Source: Azonexus sp. (GTDB taxonomy: Bacteria > Pseudomonadota > Gammaproteobacteria > Burkholderiales > Rhodocyclaceae). From it: a stretch of DNA of 64,000 nt. Position numbers and translations under genes: made by a program. Shown here piece by piece: positions 26,796 to 39,582 of this stretch. The notes under the pieces were generated by a model. That model made no database searches. It worked only from the letters and a program-made list of their open reading frames with translations, and was not told the origin of the DNA. Every line of letters begins with the position of its first letter. Positions within the stretch are counted from its first letter, which is position 1. The stretch spans positions 1-64,000 of the forward strand of contig JAGOBB010000010.1 of assembly GCA_017983615.1 (NCBI GenBank). Direction: 5' to 3'.

Positions 26796-28430
26796 TCAGG
26801 TCCGGAACTTCGACACGGTCTGGTGCAGCGAACTGGACAGGGACTGAAGCTGACGCGCCGCATCGGCGGTATGGCGCACAGCGGCAGCGCTTTCTTCGGA
26901 CATCTGGGCAATGGTCTCCAGCTTCTGGGCGATGTCATTGCTGGCGATGCTCTGCTCGACGATCGACCCCGAAATATCGTTGACCACGGCGGTTACTCGA
27001 GTCGCTCCATCGCGGATACGGTTGATCGATTCGCCCGCCTGGTTGGCCAACTCAACACCATGGCTGACTTGTTCAACGCCGGCCTGCATGCTGCTGACGG
27101 CGCTGCGCGTGCCATTCTGGATGCTGGATACCATGCCGGCGATCTCGGTGGTCGACAGGGCGGTGCGCTCGGCCAGCTTGCGCACTTCGTCGGCGACGAC
27201 CGCAAAGCCGCGGCCCTGTTCGCCGGCCCGCGCGGCCTCGATGGCGGCGTTGAGGGCGAGCAGGTTGGTCTGGTCGGCGATGTCCTTGATGGTGTTGACG
27301 ATCGACGTAATGTGGTCGGACTGGTGCCCGAGGTCTTCGACGATCTGCGAAGACGACTGCACGGCTTCGGAAATCTTGCGCATTTCGCTGGCGGCGTTGT
27401 GGATGACGGATGCACCGTCGTTCGACAGCGCCCCGGAGGCTTCCGAAATGTTGTGGGCCTCGGTGGCGTTTTCCTTGACCTGATCGATGCTGACGGCCAT
27501 TTCTTCGACCGAGGCGGCCATTGATGAAGCAGCATCGCTTTGCTGGCGCGCGCGCTCGGCGACCTGCTCGGAGGCGACCAGCAACTGGTCGGCCGAGCAG
27601 GCAACCAGTTCGGCGTTGCGGACGATGCTGGCGACCATGTCACGCAAGTTGCCCTGCATCGTTCGGATATTGGCCAGCAGGCTATCCTTGTCGTTCGGAT
27701 CGCACTCGATCGGTGTCGCCAGGTCGCCGCCGGCAATGCGCCGGGTGATCGCCGAAGCGACGGCCGGTTCGCCGCCCAGCGTGCGGAGGATGTTGGTCGA
27801 CAAAAGGAACGACGAAATGGCGATGAAGGCGCCGATGGCGAGCCCCCAGAGCAGCAGCTTGATCGCGTCACTGCGGAATTTGGCTTCGACGTCGTCGACG
27901 TAGATTCCGGAGCCGATGACCCAGCCCCAGGGCTCAAAGCCCATGACGAAGGAAATTTTGGGCACGCCTTCCTCGGCGCCCGGTTTTGGCCACAGGTAAT
28001 CGACGAAACCGGCGCCCTTCGTCTTGACGACCTGATTGAATTCGACGAACAGGAACTTGCCGTTCTTGTCCTTGATCTGGTCCAGCTTCTTGCCTTCGAG
28101 TTCGGGCTTGATCGGGTGCATGACCATGGTGTCGTTCAGGTCATTGATCCAAAAATACTCGATCTTGTCGTAGCGCATCGTGCGGACGGCTGTCGCGGCG
28201 GCCTTCTTTGCCTCGTCAGCGGAAAGTTTGCCGTCGCGGGCCTGTTGCTCATAGTGGGCCAGGGTGGCATGGGCGACCTCGACCAGGTTGCGCACCTTGG
28301 CCTGGCGGTCGTCCATCATCTGGCTCTTGCCGTTGATCAGCAGCACGGTAAACAGAGCGGCCAGCGCCGCCAGGGTGATCACAGTCATGGCAAGCAGCTT
28401 GCCGTGAAGGGTCATGCCTCTATTGTTCAT
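26796..28430 (-). CDS. Methyl-accepting chemotaxis protein with single Cache domain
   Basis: A 544-residue transmembrane chemoreceptor. It has an N-terminal helix ([21 protein letters not shown]), a periplasmic sCache-type ligand domain (about 35-185; [20 protein letters not shown] and [19 protein letters not shown] are typical), a second helix ([19 protein letters not shown]), a HAMP region and the cytoplasmic signalling hairpin ([20 protein letters not shown]). No C-terminal receptor pentapeptide tether is seen. Start at 28430 is preferred for its ggag site. A single gene ending at the shared terminator. Confidence 0.93.
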   Translation of the reverse strand: MNNRGMTLHGKLLAMTVITLAALAALFTVLLINGKSQMMDDRQAKVRNLVEVAHATLAHYEQQARDGKLSADEAKKAAATAVRTMRYDKIEYFWINDLNDTMVMHPIKPELEGKKLDQIKDKNGKFLFVEFNQVVKTKGAGFVDYLWPKPGAEEGVPKISFVMGFEPWGWVIGSGIYVDDVEAKFRSDAIKLLLWGLAIGAFIAISSFLLSTNILRTLGGEPAVASAITRRIAGGDLATPIECDPNDKDSLLANIRTMQGNLRDMVASIVRNAELVACSADQLLVASEQVAERARQQSDAASSMAASVEEMAVSIDQVKENATEAHNISEASGALSNDGASVIHNAASEMRKISEAVQSSSQIVEDLGHQSDHITSIVNTIKDIADQTNLLALNAAIEAARAGEQGRGFAVVADEVRKLAERTALSTTEIAGMVSSIQNGTRSAVSSMQAGVEQVSHGVELANQAGESINRIRDGATRVTAVVNDISGSIVEQSIASNDIAQKLETIAQMSEESAAAVRHTADAARQLQSLSSSLHQTVSKFRT

Positions 28431-28556
28431 GTCTTCGGTCTCCACTGTTTTATATTTGACGAAAACATCAAAATTACCAGTCAAACTTTAGCACAATCTA
28501 AATTACCTGTGCGGGTTTTCAGAGGGACGTAATTCGGAAATTCCTGATGCCTGGAG

Positions 28557-28584
28557 GTTGAAGTTTTGCCATCCAGCCTCATCT
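28557..28584 (+). promoter_or_regulatory. Candidate sigma-32 heat-shock promoter for clpB
   Basis: GTTGAAG (28557-28563) and CCTCATCT (28577-28584), 13 bases apart, resemble the sigma-32 consensus CTTGAA and CCCCATNT. It lies 36 bases before the clpB ATG, as expected for a heat-shock chaperone. Confidence 0.5.
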
Positions 28585-28620
28585 ACTGGCTAACACAAAT
28601 TTCTCACCCGGGGAGCCGAC

Positions 28621-31200
<2,580 letters not shown>

Positions 31201-31457
31201 GGCTTGGGAAGACTGGCGGCAGGCTCGTCACGACGAGCTTGCCGCGCCGGATAGCTGGCTCGGCCTGCTCGGGCTGTTCTGGCTGGAGCCGGGAAGCAAC
31301 CGCGTTGGCAGCGGCGACGATTGCCTGGTCCGCCTGCCAGGTGGGCCGGCGCACCTTGGCGACCTCCGCTGCGAGGGCAACCGTGTTTTCTGGCAACCGG
31401 TCGACGGCGAGCAGCGTGAATTGCAGACCGATGCCGCCGGCCAGCCGTCGATGGTGG

Positions 31458-31498
31458 AATTTCAAAATTGGGCATTTTTTGTGGCCGACCGTAGCATT
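31458..31498 (-). repeat. Dispersed 40-bp element, copy I, within a coding region
   Basis: Minus-strand core AATGCTACGGTC (31487-31498), GG, four bases, A6 (31475-31480), five bases, second A/T tract. It is read through by the DUF1684 gene on the opposite strand from the core. Confidence 0.9.
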
Positions 31499-31975
31499 CG
31501 CTTGGCGGCGCGGGTGCGCGACCGAAACTGGGCCGCCAGTCGGCCGTTTGGAGGCCTGGACTATTTTGGCTTCGATCGGGCCTGGCAGATCGAGGCTGAG
31601 TGGCAAGCTTTATCGCCCCCGATTCAAATGGAAGTGCCCGATGTCACCGGCGACCTGAAAATGGTCGGGGTAACGCATCAGGCTGTCTTCGAGGTGGCTG
31701 ACCAGAAGGTTGCGTTGTTGCCGATGTCGGTCGGCGAAAAAGAAGTGTTCTTCATTTTTCGCGACCGGACCAGCGGCCGGGAAACCTACGGTGCCGGACG
31801 CTTCCTGAAGGCGGATACGCCGCACGATGGGACGATCACCCTCGATTTCAATCGCGCCTACAACCCGCCCTGCGCCTTCACGGCCTTTGCTACCTGTCCG
31901 CTGCCGCCAGCGGAAAACTGGCTGCCCTTCGCCATTCCGGCCGGCGAGAAGAAGTGGCTGAAGCCTGATTGATGC

Positions 31976-32611
31976 CTACAACTCGGTGAGGCCATTTCGG
32001 ATCGCATAGCGAACCAATCCCGGGATGTCCTGCAGCCCGAGCTTGGCCATGATCTGCGAACGATAGGTTTCGACGGTCTTGACGCTGATGTCGAGCGCGA
32101 AGGCGATTTCCTTGGTGCGCTTGCCATCGACGGTCATCTTTAGCACCGTGCTCTGGCGTGCCGTCAGGTCATGGGTCTTGCGGACCTTTTCGAGGTAGAG
32201 CTCAAGCATCTCGCGCGAAACCGAAGCCGGCAGCGACAGTTCGCCCTGCAGCACGCGCCGGATGGTGAAATTGAGCTCCTCCGGGGCTGCCGTTTTGACG
32301 ATATAGCCGTGGGCACCCAGTCGCAGCGCGGAATTGACGTGTTCCTGCGTGTCGTGCATCGAAAGGATGATGATTTTCGCCTTGGGCGCCCTTTCGGCAA
32401 TGGCCGGGATCAACTGATAGCCGGTCTGTCCGGGCATGGCGATGTCGAGCAGCACGACATCGGGCTGGGTGTCCGCTACGAGCCTGACAGCCTCGTCGCT
32501 GAAGCCGGTGTCGCCGACGATTTCGATATCGTTGTGATCGCTCAGCAGCGAGAGGATGCCGGCCCGGACCAGATGATGGTCGTCGATGACGACAATGCGT
32601 ATGTTTTTCAT
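31976..32611 (-). CDS. NarL/FixJ-family response regulator
   Basis: A 211-residue regulator: receiver domain at 1-120 with the acidic pocket IDDHH, phospho-Asp in VVLLDIAMPG (near residue 55) and the Lys in YIVKTA; then a LuxR-type helix-turn-helix (LTARQSTVLKMTVDGKRTKE, KTVETYRSQIMAKLG). It overlaps the PAS kinase gene by ATGA and must be its partner. The target genes cannot be read here. Confidence 0.93.
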   Translation of the reverse strand: MKNIRIVVIDDHHLVRAGILSLLSDHNDIEIVGDTGFSDEAVRLVADTQPDVVLLDIAMPGQTGYQLIPAIAERAPKAKIIILSMHDTQEHVNSALRLGAHGYIVKTAAPEELNFTIRRVLQGELSLPASVSREMLELYLEKVRKTHDLTARQSTVLKMTVDGKRTKEIAFALDISVKTVETYRSQIMAKLGLQDIPGLVRYAIRNGLTEL

Positions 32612-35055
32612 GCCGGGATTTCCTTGGGCAAACAGGCCGAAACATTGGTTCCGGCATTGGGTCTGGTGTCGATATGGAGGCTGCCGCCGAGTTGGGCGAT
32701 CCGCTCGCGGATGCCGATCAGGCCGAGCGAAATCCATTTTTCATTGGACTGGATCGGAACGTCGAGATCGAAACCGTGGCCATCGTCGCGGACGGCCAGG
32801 CAAAGATGCTCAGGCGTGCTGTAGATTTTGACCCTGATTTCGCTCGGTTCGGCGTGGCGCAGCGCATTGTTCAAGGCTTCCTGAACAATGCGGAAACAGG
32901 ACAGTTCGACCGACTCCGGGAAGCGTTCGGCGCCGATGTCTTCTTCGAAATGAATGCGGATGTTTTCCGGACAGGGCAGGTTGCCGATGTGCCAGGACAA
33001 TGCGGATTTGATGCCCAGTTCGTCGAGCAGCGGTGGACGCAGGCGGTGAGAAATGTCGTGGGTCATCTGGGCGACGCTGTCGACAATGCCCATTGAATTT
33101 TCCAGGGCGGCTTCGCCGGCCGGGTCTTCTGCGACCCAGCGTTTGGCGCGGGCCAGCGAAATTTTCAGTGCTGCCAGCGATTGGCCGATCTGGTCATGTA
33201 GTTCCATCGACAGCCGGAGTCGTTCCTTTTCCTCGATTTCCTGATGTTTCCGGGCCAGCGCCTGCAACTGCAGCGAATAGCGGACCTGGGTTTCCTGCGC
33301 CGTTTTGATTCCGGTGATGTCAAGGTAGGTGATGACCGCACCGCCAACTCCCGTTTTCAACGGTGTGGCATTCATCATGAACCACAGCGTCTCTTCCGGC
33401 GTGGCACATTGGCTCTCCATGGAAAAGCGCTCCGTCTCGCCATTCAGGACAGCGCGCACGCCCGCGGCTGCGATGATGGCCTGATCAGCATCCGGGCGGC
33501 AGTCCTGGCAGCAGGCATTGAAGAAATTGCTGCCCAGGCCGGTTCGGGGTTCCTGCTGGGCATCGCAGCGATGTGCCTCGGCAAAGCGGGTCCAGGCGGC
33601 ATTGACGGCAATCAGGTCGCCGTTCCGGTCGATGACCGCCATCTGGGCCGTCGTCGCGTCGAAAATGGCGCGATTCAGTTCGTCGCTGGCGCGCAGCAGA
33701 TTTTCGGCAGCGGTCTGGGCGGTAATGTCTCGAATCACGGCCATCAAATAGGCCTGTCCATCGAGATCGAGGCGATTGACCCGCACTTCGGCCGGAAAAC
33801 CGCTGCCATCCTTGCGAAGAAGCGTATGCCGCAGGGTGACGCCATGCCGGATTTCTTCGGAATGCCACAAGCGTGTCAATTCGTCCAGGCTGGCGTCATT
33901 CTGGATATCCGTTACGCGCATTTCCAGAAACTCTTCTCGCGTGTAGCCGAGTGCATCGCAGGCGCATCGGTTGACGTCGATGAACTGGGCCTTCATGTTG
34001 GCGACCATGATCAGGTCGGTCGCCGAGTCGAACAGGGTATGGAAGCGCTCCTCGCTCGCCGCCAGTTCGAAGTGTGCATTGCGTTCTGCTGTGACGTCGC
34101 GGGCAATGCCGAAAATGGCCGTCAATTGGCCTTCAGCGTCGAGAACCGGGCATTTGGTGGTGACAAAGTAGGCGGTCCCACCATCCGGGTTGGGGTAGGA
34201 CTGACAGTAGGTTACTTGCTGCTTCGTCTCGGCAATGCCCCTGTCCTCTGCCGCGTAAGAGCCAAGCATTTCCGGCGGCAACAATTCGCGACTGGCTTTG
34301 CCGATGATTTGTCCGGCGGGAAGGCCCAACAGTTTTTCCAGCGCCGGATTGCACGCGAGATAGACGCCGCTGGCGTCCTTCAGCCAGACCGGATCGGGGA
34401 TCGAGCGCAGCAGCACGTTCAGGCGCTGGCGCTCCAGTTCCGCTGCTTTTTTGGCCAGTTGCGTTTCATCGATTTCGGTCCCGATGGCCAGATAGCGGCC
34501 ATCGCCTAGCCGCTGGGAGGTCACTTCCAGATTGCAGCGCCGGCCAGTCTTGCCGACGACCACCCACGGTTGCCTGAGGAAGGCGGTTGTCTGCAGGGCC
34601 TCGATATGGGCCTCCAGGCGGGCTACATTTTCGGCGGGGACCAGGTTGACGACATGCATGTCGTCAAGTTCGGCCGCCGAGTAGCCGGTCAAGGTCTGGA
34701 ATGCCGGGTTGGCGTAGGCAATGTGCAAGGTATTGTCGCAGATGACCAGCACGTCCCTGGCCTGCTCGGCAACGTTGATGAATTGCTCGTCGGTGGTTGC
34801 CAGTTGCCGGCTGAGGCGCGTTACCAGCAATAGCAGCAGCGCGGAAGTCAGGACAACGAAGATCAGGTCCCTGACTGTGTGCCAGATCGCCGAATCGCCG
34901 GGTGCGCTTGTTGAAACGCCGATCAGACCGTTGGAAACGATGATCCAGGTAACGGAAATGACTACATATGCCAGAACGATACGCCATACAGCCTTGGCCC
35001 GCGAAGGCCGAGGACGGCTCGTCATGCTGTCTTTGGTTCCCGTGACCATCGACAT
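32608..35055 (-). CDS. Multi-PAS sensor histidine kinase, NarX-type (HisKA_3)
   Basis: An 815-residue membrane kinase. Two N-terminal helices (VLAYVVISVTWIIVSNGLI and DLIFVVLTSALLLLLVTRL) are followed by four PAS/PAC units (about 80-545), then the HisKA_3 dimerisation box RLSMELHDQIGQSLAALKI (phospho-His near residue 619) and an HATPase domain with DDGHGFDL and GLIGIRERI. A cysteine-containing segment in the fourth PAS (NACCQDCRPDAD) could bind a metal or heme, which is only a possibility. I chose the ATG at 35055 for its gggaga site; the frame is open to 35271. Paired with the regulator at 31976. Confidence 0.9.
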   Translation of the reverse strand: MSMVTGTKDSMTSRPRPSRAKAVWRIVLAYVVISVTWIIVSNGLIGVSTSAPGDSAIWHTVRDLIFVVLTSALLLLLVTRLSRQLATTDEQFINVAEQARDVLVICDNTLHIAYANPAFQTLTGYSAAELDDMHVVNLVPAENVARLEAHIEALQTTAFLRQPWVVVGKTGRRCNLEVTSQRLGDGRYLAIGTEIDETQLAKKAAELERQRLNVLLRSIPDPVWLKDASGVYLACNPALEKLLGLPAGQIIGKASRELLPPEMLGSYAAEDRGIAETKQQVTYCQSYPNPDGGTAYFVTTKCPVLDAEGQLTAIFGIARDVTAERNAHFELAASEERFHTLFDSATDLIMVANMKAQFIDVNRCACDALGYTREEFLEMRVTDIQNDASLDELTRLWHSEEIRHGVTLRHTLLRKDGSGFPAEVRVNRLDLDGQAYLMAVIRDITAQTAAENLLRASDELNRAIFDATTAQMAVIDRNGDLIAVNAAWTRFAEAHRCDAQQEPRTGLGSNFFNACCQDCRPDADQAIIAAAGVRAVLNGETERFSMESQCATPEETLWFMMNATPLKTGVGGAVITYLDITGIKTAQETQVRYSLQLQALARKHQEIEEKERLRLSMELHDQIGQSLAALKISLARAKRWVAEDPAGEAALENSMGIVDSVAQMTHDISHRLRPPLLDELGIKSALSWHIGNLPCPENIRIHFEEDIGAERFPESVELSCFRIVQEALNNALRHAEPSEIRVKIYSTPEHLCLAVRDDGHGFDLDVPIQSNEKWISLGLIGIRERIAQLGGSLHIDTRPNAGTNVSACLPKEIPA

Positions 35056-35362
35056 GTCGTCATTCTCCCGGGCTAATTTTTGCAAAGCCTTCAATTCTGT
35101 CAGCTTTGCGAGTGAATTCAATCGGCAAAGCTGCCAAATGTCGGTGCCAATTACCTGATAGGCATTTGGGAATGGTGCTTGGGCCGGTTGTGCGGATTGC
35201 GAGTCGGAGCCTTGCGTATTTGCCATTTGACCGCGATTTGCGTAAGGAATTTCGAAATTCTCCGCTGGCACTTTCCCGATGGCCCCGAGTCCAACAGCAG
35301 TGCATGATCATTGGATCGCCGCATTGCGGTTTTCATGTGGCGAAATCCAGGGTGGAGCGTCT
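35056..35362. other. Divergent intergenic region between two kinase genes
   Basis: About 300 bases separating two divergent signalling genes, so it should hold both promoters. A 14-base perfect palindrome, gaatttcgaaattc, lies at 35247-35260 and could be an operator. A minus-strand frame stays open here as a possible N-terminal extension of the PAS kinase (alternative ATGs at 35226 and 35271), but has no ribosome site. Confidence 0.5.
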
Positions 35363-38281
35363 ATGAAGACATCTGACGACAGATGCGATGTAGAGGGCAG
35401 ACAGCTGCTGTTGTATTCGGATAGCTGGAGTGATGTGGTTGTCATTGAGGACGGGTTGGTTTCGTCCGGACTGTATTCCCGCTTTCGCCGCGCCGGCGAC
35501 TGGCAGCAACTTGGGCTTTTTCTCGATGAGACCTGGGATGCTTTGCTGGTCAGCATTCGCGTTCCGGATGAATTGTTCTCCACATTGCTGGCCCGTGTCC
35601 GTCAGCATCGGCCCTTGTTGCCGGTCGTCCTGATCTGCGACGCCATCGGCGAAGAGGCAACCGCCGACCTTTTCCGGCTGGGCATTTCCAATCTCGTCCT
35701 GCGCAGCAACCTGTCGCGCCTGGCAGTCGTCCTCCGCGACTTGAGCGACCAGCGGCGCAGCGAGGCCCTTGCGCAGGCCAATGGTGAATTGCTGGAAATG
35801 CTGGTCAGCAATCTGCCCTTGCCGGCATTTCTGAGTGCGCTGGCCCTGAAGATCGAAGCGCTGCTGTTTGGGGCGCGAGTAGCGGTCATGCTGGCGGCAA
35901 GGCAGGGTAGGGTTCTCGAAGTTGGCGCCGCACCGACGCTGTCCGGGGTGGTTGCTGCCGCCTTCAACGGCCTGGAGATCGGCGAGGGCGTGCCGTGCTG
36001 CATCAGTGCGGCGGCTCGCAAGGCGCAGGTCGTGGCCGAGGCAATTGCCGACGATCCTCGCTGGGCCGACTATCAGGCCTTGTTGCGCGAGCATGGCCTG
36101 TACGCATGCTGGTCTACGCCCATTTTCGACACTGACGGCGGTTTGCTCGGCACCGTCGATCTGTATTTCGACGCGCCGGGGAAACCCGGCGATTTCGATC
36201 AGCGTGTGCTGGCCATGGCGACCCGTATCGCGCGTATCGCGATCGAGCGTTTCAACGAGGAGCAGTTGATTCGCAAGTTGCAGCTGGCGGTCGACCAGAA
36301 TCCGAACAGCATCGTCATCACCAACACCCGGGCCGAGATCGAGTACGTCAATGAGGCCTTCGAGCGCCAGACCGGCTATACGCTGGACGAGGTCCGGGGG
36401 CGCAATCCGAGCATCCTGCAATCCGGGCTGACGCCAGACGAGCGCTACCGGGCGCTGTGGGCGGCGTTGAGCCGGGGTGAAACCTGGCAGGGCGAACTGA
36501 TCAATCGGCGGCGCAACGGCGAAGTATTCGTCGAGAACGAGATTTTCTCGCCCATCCGTCAGGCGGATGGCACGGTGACACACTATCTGTGCATCAAGGA
36601 GGACGTCACCGGGAAAAAGCTGGATGCCGCGGAACTGGAGCAGCATCGCCACCATCTGGAAGAGCTGGTCGCCGAGCGCACGGCGGAGCTGGTTCTGGCC
36701 AAGGAACAAGCCGAGGCGGCCGGGCGGGCGAAGAGTACATTCCTGGCCAACATGAGCCACGAAATCCGCACGCCGCTCAATGCCATCGTCGGCCTGACCC
36801 ACATGCTGCGCCGCAGGGACGCGACGCCGGAGCAGTTGCAGAAGCTGGAGAAGATTTCCGGGGCCGCCGACCATCTGCTGGCCGTGATCAACGACATTCT
36901 CGACGTTTCGAAAATCGATTCCGGGCGGCTGGTGCTTGAGGACAAACCTTTTGATCTGGAGGACATGCTTGCCCGTGTCTGCGACATGGTCGGCGAGAGG
37001 GCGCGCGAGAAGGGGCTGGAACTGATTGTCGACGCCGGGCAGGTACCTTATGGCCTGCGTGGCGATGCGACGCGCCTGGGCCAGGCGCTGCTGAATTATG
37101 TCGGCAACGCGGTCAAGTTTACCGAGCGCGGCAGCATTGCAGTGCGGGTCTGTATCGAGGATGAAAGCGAAAACGACCTGCTGTTGCGTTTCGAGGTCGA
37201 GGACACCGGGATCGGGGTCGATCCGGAACAGCTGACACGTCTGTTCGAACCCTTCCGGCAGGCTGACGAGTCGGTGACACGCAAGTACGGTGGCACCGGG
37301 CTGGGGCTGGCGATCAGCCGCAATATCGCACGCATGATGCAGGGCGAGGCCGGGGCGACGAGCACGCCGGGCAAGGGTAGTATTTTCTGGCTGACAGCAC
37401 GCCTCGGTAAGGACGGGCAGTCGGCAGCCTTTCGCCAGGAAACCACGGCATTCAGCGGCGTGCGGACGCTGGTGGTCGAGGATGTGACGATGTCGCGCAT
37501 GGTCATCCTCCAGCAGCTCAGGCTGGTCGGCGTGCGTGGCGATGGCGTGGCATCCGGCGAAGAGGCTGTCCGGGCCTTTGCCCAGGCCGAGGCGGAAGGC
37601 GACCCGTACAGCGTACTGTTGATCGATCTGTTCTTGCCCGGCATGGACGGGCTCGATACGCTGGTGAAGATTCGCGAACTGCCGGGTGCCGGCGAAGCAA
37701 TCGGATTTCTGATGACGCCTTCAAATGACGACGATCTGGCCCAGGAGGCCAGGCGCACCGGCTTTGCCGGCGTACTCGGCAAGCCGCTGTCGACGTCGAC
37801 GCTACACGATGTCTTGCAGCGGCATCTGGCCTTGGGCGGCGATGCGCAGGCGCAGCCCGTTTTCATGTCGTCGATCGAAGAGTCGCTGCGCGGCAAGTAC
37901 GCAGGGCAGCGGATACTCCTCGTCGAGGACGAGCCGATCAACCAGATGGTCGCCCGCGAAATGCTCGAAGAGGTGGGAATGCTTGTGGATATTGCCGGCG
38001 ATGGCGAAGAGGCGCTGGTGCAGTTCCAGCATGCAAATTATGCGATTGTTTTGATGGATCTACAGATGCCGAAGATGGGCGGGTTGGACGCCGCCCGGCT
38101 ACTGCGTCTGCTCCACAATGGCGGTACTGTCCCGATCGTGGCGATGACCGCCAACGCTTTCAGCGAAGACCGCGAAAACTGCCTTGCCGCCGGGATGAAT
38201 GATTTTTTGCCCAAGCCGGTGTCGCCGGAACTGCTCTACGGGGTCTTGCTCAAGTGGCTGGGCAGGGCGGCGGTGAAGTAA
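35363..38281 (+). CDS. Hybrid sensor histidine kinase with two receiver domains
   Basis: A 972-residue soluble hybrid kinase. Order: a degenerate receiver-like N-terminus (1-135), a GAF domain (about 150-300), a PAS domain (305-430, NSIVITNTRAEIEYVNEAF), a coiled coil, HisKA (NMSHEIRTPLNAIVGL, His near 465), HATPase (VGNAVKFTERG, DTGIG, GTGLGLAIS), then two receivers with phospho-Asp in LLIDLFLPGMDG (near 754) and VLMDLQMPKMGG (near 898). It lacks membrane spans, so it senses a cytoplasmic cue. The ATG at 35363 has a ggtggag site. No HPt or output regulator is adjacent. Confidence 0.92.
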   Translation: MKTSDDRCDVEGRQLLLYSDSWSDVVVIEDGLVSSGLYSRFRRAGDWQQLGLFLDETWDALLVSIRVPDELFSTLLARVRQHRPLLPVVLICDAIGEEATADLFRLGISNLVLRSNLSRLAVVLRDLSDQRRSEALAQANGELLEMLVSNLPLPAFLSALALKIEALLFGARVAVMLAARQGRVLEVGAAPTLSGVVAAAFNGLEIGEGVPCCISAAARKAQVVAEAIADDPRWADYQALLREHGLYACWSTPIFDTDGGLLGTVDLYFDAPGKPGDFDQRVLAMATRIARIAIERFNEEQLIRKLQLAVDQNPNSIVITNTRAEIEYVNEAFERQTGYTLDEVRGRNPSILQSGLTPDERYRALWAALSRGETWQGELINRRRNGEVFVENEIFSPIRQADGTVTHYLCIKEDVTGKKLDAAELEQHRHHLEELVAERTAELVLAKEQAEAAGRAKSTFLANMSHEIRTPLNAIVGLTHMLRRRDATPEQLQKLEKISGAADHLLAVINDILDVSKIDSGRLVLEDKPFDLEDMLARVCDMVGERAREKGLELIVDAGQVPYGLRGDATRLGQALLNYVGNAVKFTERGSIAVRVCIEDESENDLLLRFEVEDTGIGVDPEQLTRLFEPFRQADESVTRKYGGTGLGLAISRNIARMMQGEAGATSTPGKGSIFWLTARLGKDGQSAAFRQETTAFSGVRTLVVEDVTMSRMVILQQLRLVGVRGDGVASGEEAVRAFAQAEAEGDPYSVLLIDLFLPGMDGLDTLVKIRELPGAGEAIGFLMTPSNDDDLAQEARRTGFAGVLGKPLSTSTLHDVLQRHLALGGDAQAQPVFMSSIEESLRGKYAGQRILLVEDEPINQMVAREMLEEVGMLVDIAGDGEEALVQFQHANYAIVLMDLQMPKMGGLDAARLLRLLHNGGTVPIVAMTANAFSEDRENCLAAGMNDFLPKPVSPELLYGVLLKWLGRAAVK

Positions 38282-38410
38282 GATTGCCGGCTACAGCCTC
38301 GCCGGGGCGTCAATAATTTCAGGAGTGGTGATGTCAGGATTTGCAAGGGAATATGCGGGCGCACGCTTGACTGCATGCGCCTATGTAAGGCGCTGTGCGG
38401 AGGTTGGGCG

Positions 38411-39430
38411 ATGATCGAGCACTTGCCGGGGGGAAGCGCCGAAGCGGACGAGCTTCGGCTCGAACTGGCCGGGGCCCGTGAGGAAATCCTGATGTATCGT
38501 GCGTTGGGAAAATGCCTGGCCCAATTTAGCATCTCGTTCGCCGAGTCTCAGAAGAGCATGGCCGAGATGGCCGCCGGCATGCAGGCGGAGCGCCAGACCG
38601 CCCAGCGTGCGTCCAAAGTGGCGGGCGAGACCAAGGGCACTGTCCAGGAAATTGCCGATTGCCTGCAGCAGATGGCGGACGAGTCGGCTGAGACGGTCAA
38701 GGAAGTCGGGGCGCTGCATCGGCAGACGCGCCAGATTACCGACATCGTCGAACTGATCCAGCAGATCGCGGCGCAGACTCACCTGCTGTCGATGAATGCC
38801 GCGGTAGAAGCCGCGCCTGCCGGCGAGCATGGCCGTGGCTTTGCCGTGGTGGCCAAGGAGGTGCAGAACCTGTCGGCCAAGACCGACAAGGCGACCAAGG
38901 AGATTATTCCGGTCGTCAAGTCCATCCAGGGCGAGGCCAACAAGGTCAAGGACAAGGTGGACGACCTTTCGCGCCAGTCGCTGGAATTCAGCGGTCGCGG
39001 CGTGAGCATGGCGGGCGAAATGGCAACTGCGCTCGGTCTCAGCCAGCAGATGGAACAGGCGATCAGCGCCACGACATTGCGGGCTTTTGTCGAGCTGGCT
39101 AAACTCGATCACCTGATCTTCAAGTTCGAGATTTACAAGGTGTTCTTCGGGCTTTCCGAAAAGACCAGCGATGACTCGGCAAGCCACACTGCCTGCCGGC
39201 TCGGCAAGTGGTACTACGAAGGCGAGGGTCGGACGCTCTATTCGGCGCTGCCCGGCTATCGCGAACTGGAATTGCCACACAAGGACGTCCATGCCAACGG
39301 CAAGGAGGCGCTGGCGAAGTTTGCCAGCGGCAACGTCCGGGCGGCCGTTCAGGCGATTGCGCGGATGGAGCAGGCCAGTTTGCGGGTGGTCACGGGCCTG
39401 GAGAAGATGGCGAGTTCGCGCGCCTTGTAA
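38411..39430 (+). CDS. Soluble chemoreceptor-like protein with CZB zinc-binding domain
   Basis: A 339-residue cytoplasmic protein. Residues 45-210 form an MCP-type signalling helix pair with IAAQTHLLSMNAAVEAAPAG and [19 protein letters not shown], a variant of the canonical hairpin tip. Residues 220-325 form a CZB domain with its His/Cys ligands in AKLDHLIFKFEIYK, HTACRLGKWYYEGEG and LPHKDVHANGKEA. CZB domains bind zinc and can sense hypochlorous acid. It lacks membrane segments and a HAMP. In related proteins a CZB domain is linked to chemotaxis or cyclic-di-GMP control; here it sits between a hybrid kinase and a GGDEF-EAL gene. Confidence 0.88.
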   Translation: MIEHLPGGSAEADELRLELAGAREEILMYRALGKCLAQFSISFAESQKSMAEMAAGMQAERQTAQRASKVAGETKGTVQEIADCLQQMADESAETVKEVGALHRQTRQITDIVELIQQIAAQTHLLSMNAAVEAAPAGEHGRGFAVVAKEVQNLSAKTDKATKEIIPVVKSIQGEANKVKDKVDDLSRQSLEFSGRGVSMAGEMATALGLSQQMEQAISATTLRAFVELAKLDHLIFKFEIYKVFFGLSEKTSDDSASHTACRLGKWYYEGEGRTLYSALPGYRELELPHKDVHANGKEALAKFASGNVRAAVQAIARMEQASLRVVTGLEKMASSRAL

Positions 39431-39523
39431 TCGGCCGGAATGCTATCCCCCAAGGGGACTGATGAAGCTCCTGCACAGCAAGACGGCCAGCAAAGCTGGC
39501 TCGTCGCTGTGGATTCCTTCGGG

Positions 39524-39558
39524 GCGCGGTCGGCCCGAAAAAAGGGCCAAAATCAAAA
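39524..39558 (+). repeat. Dispersed element, copy J, degenerate core
   Basis: Only CGGTCGG of the core remains, but the A6 tract (39538-39543), the five-base spacer and the second A/T tract keep their places. It abuts the terminator of the GGDEF-EAL gene. Confidence 0.6.
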
Positions 39559-39582
39559 TGCCCGACATCGCCTGTCGGGCAT
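39558..39582 (-). terminator. Terminator of the GGDEF-EAL gene
   Basis: Ten-base perfect stem (atgcccgaca / tgtcgggcat), five-base loop, followed on the minus strand by a T-rich tract that belongs to element copy J. Confidence 0.85.
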
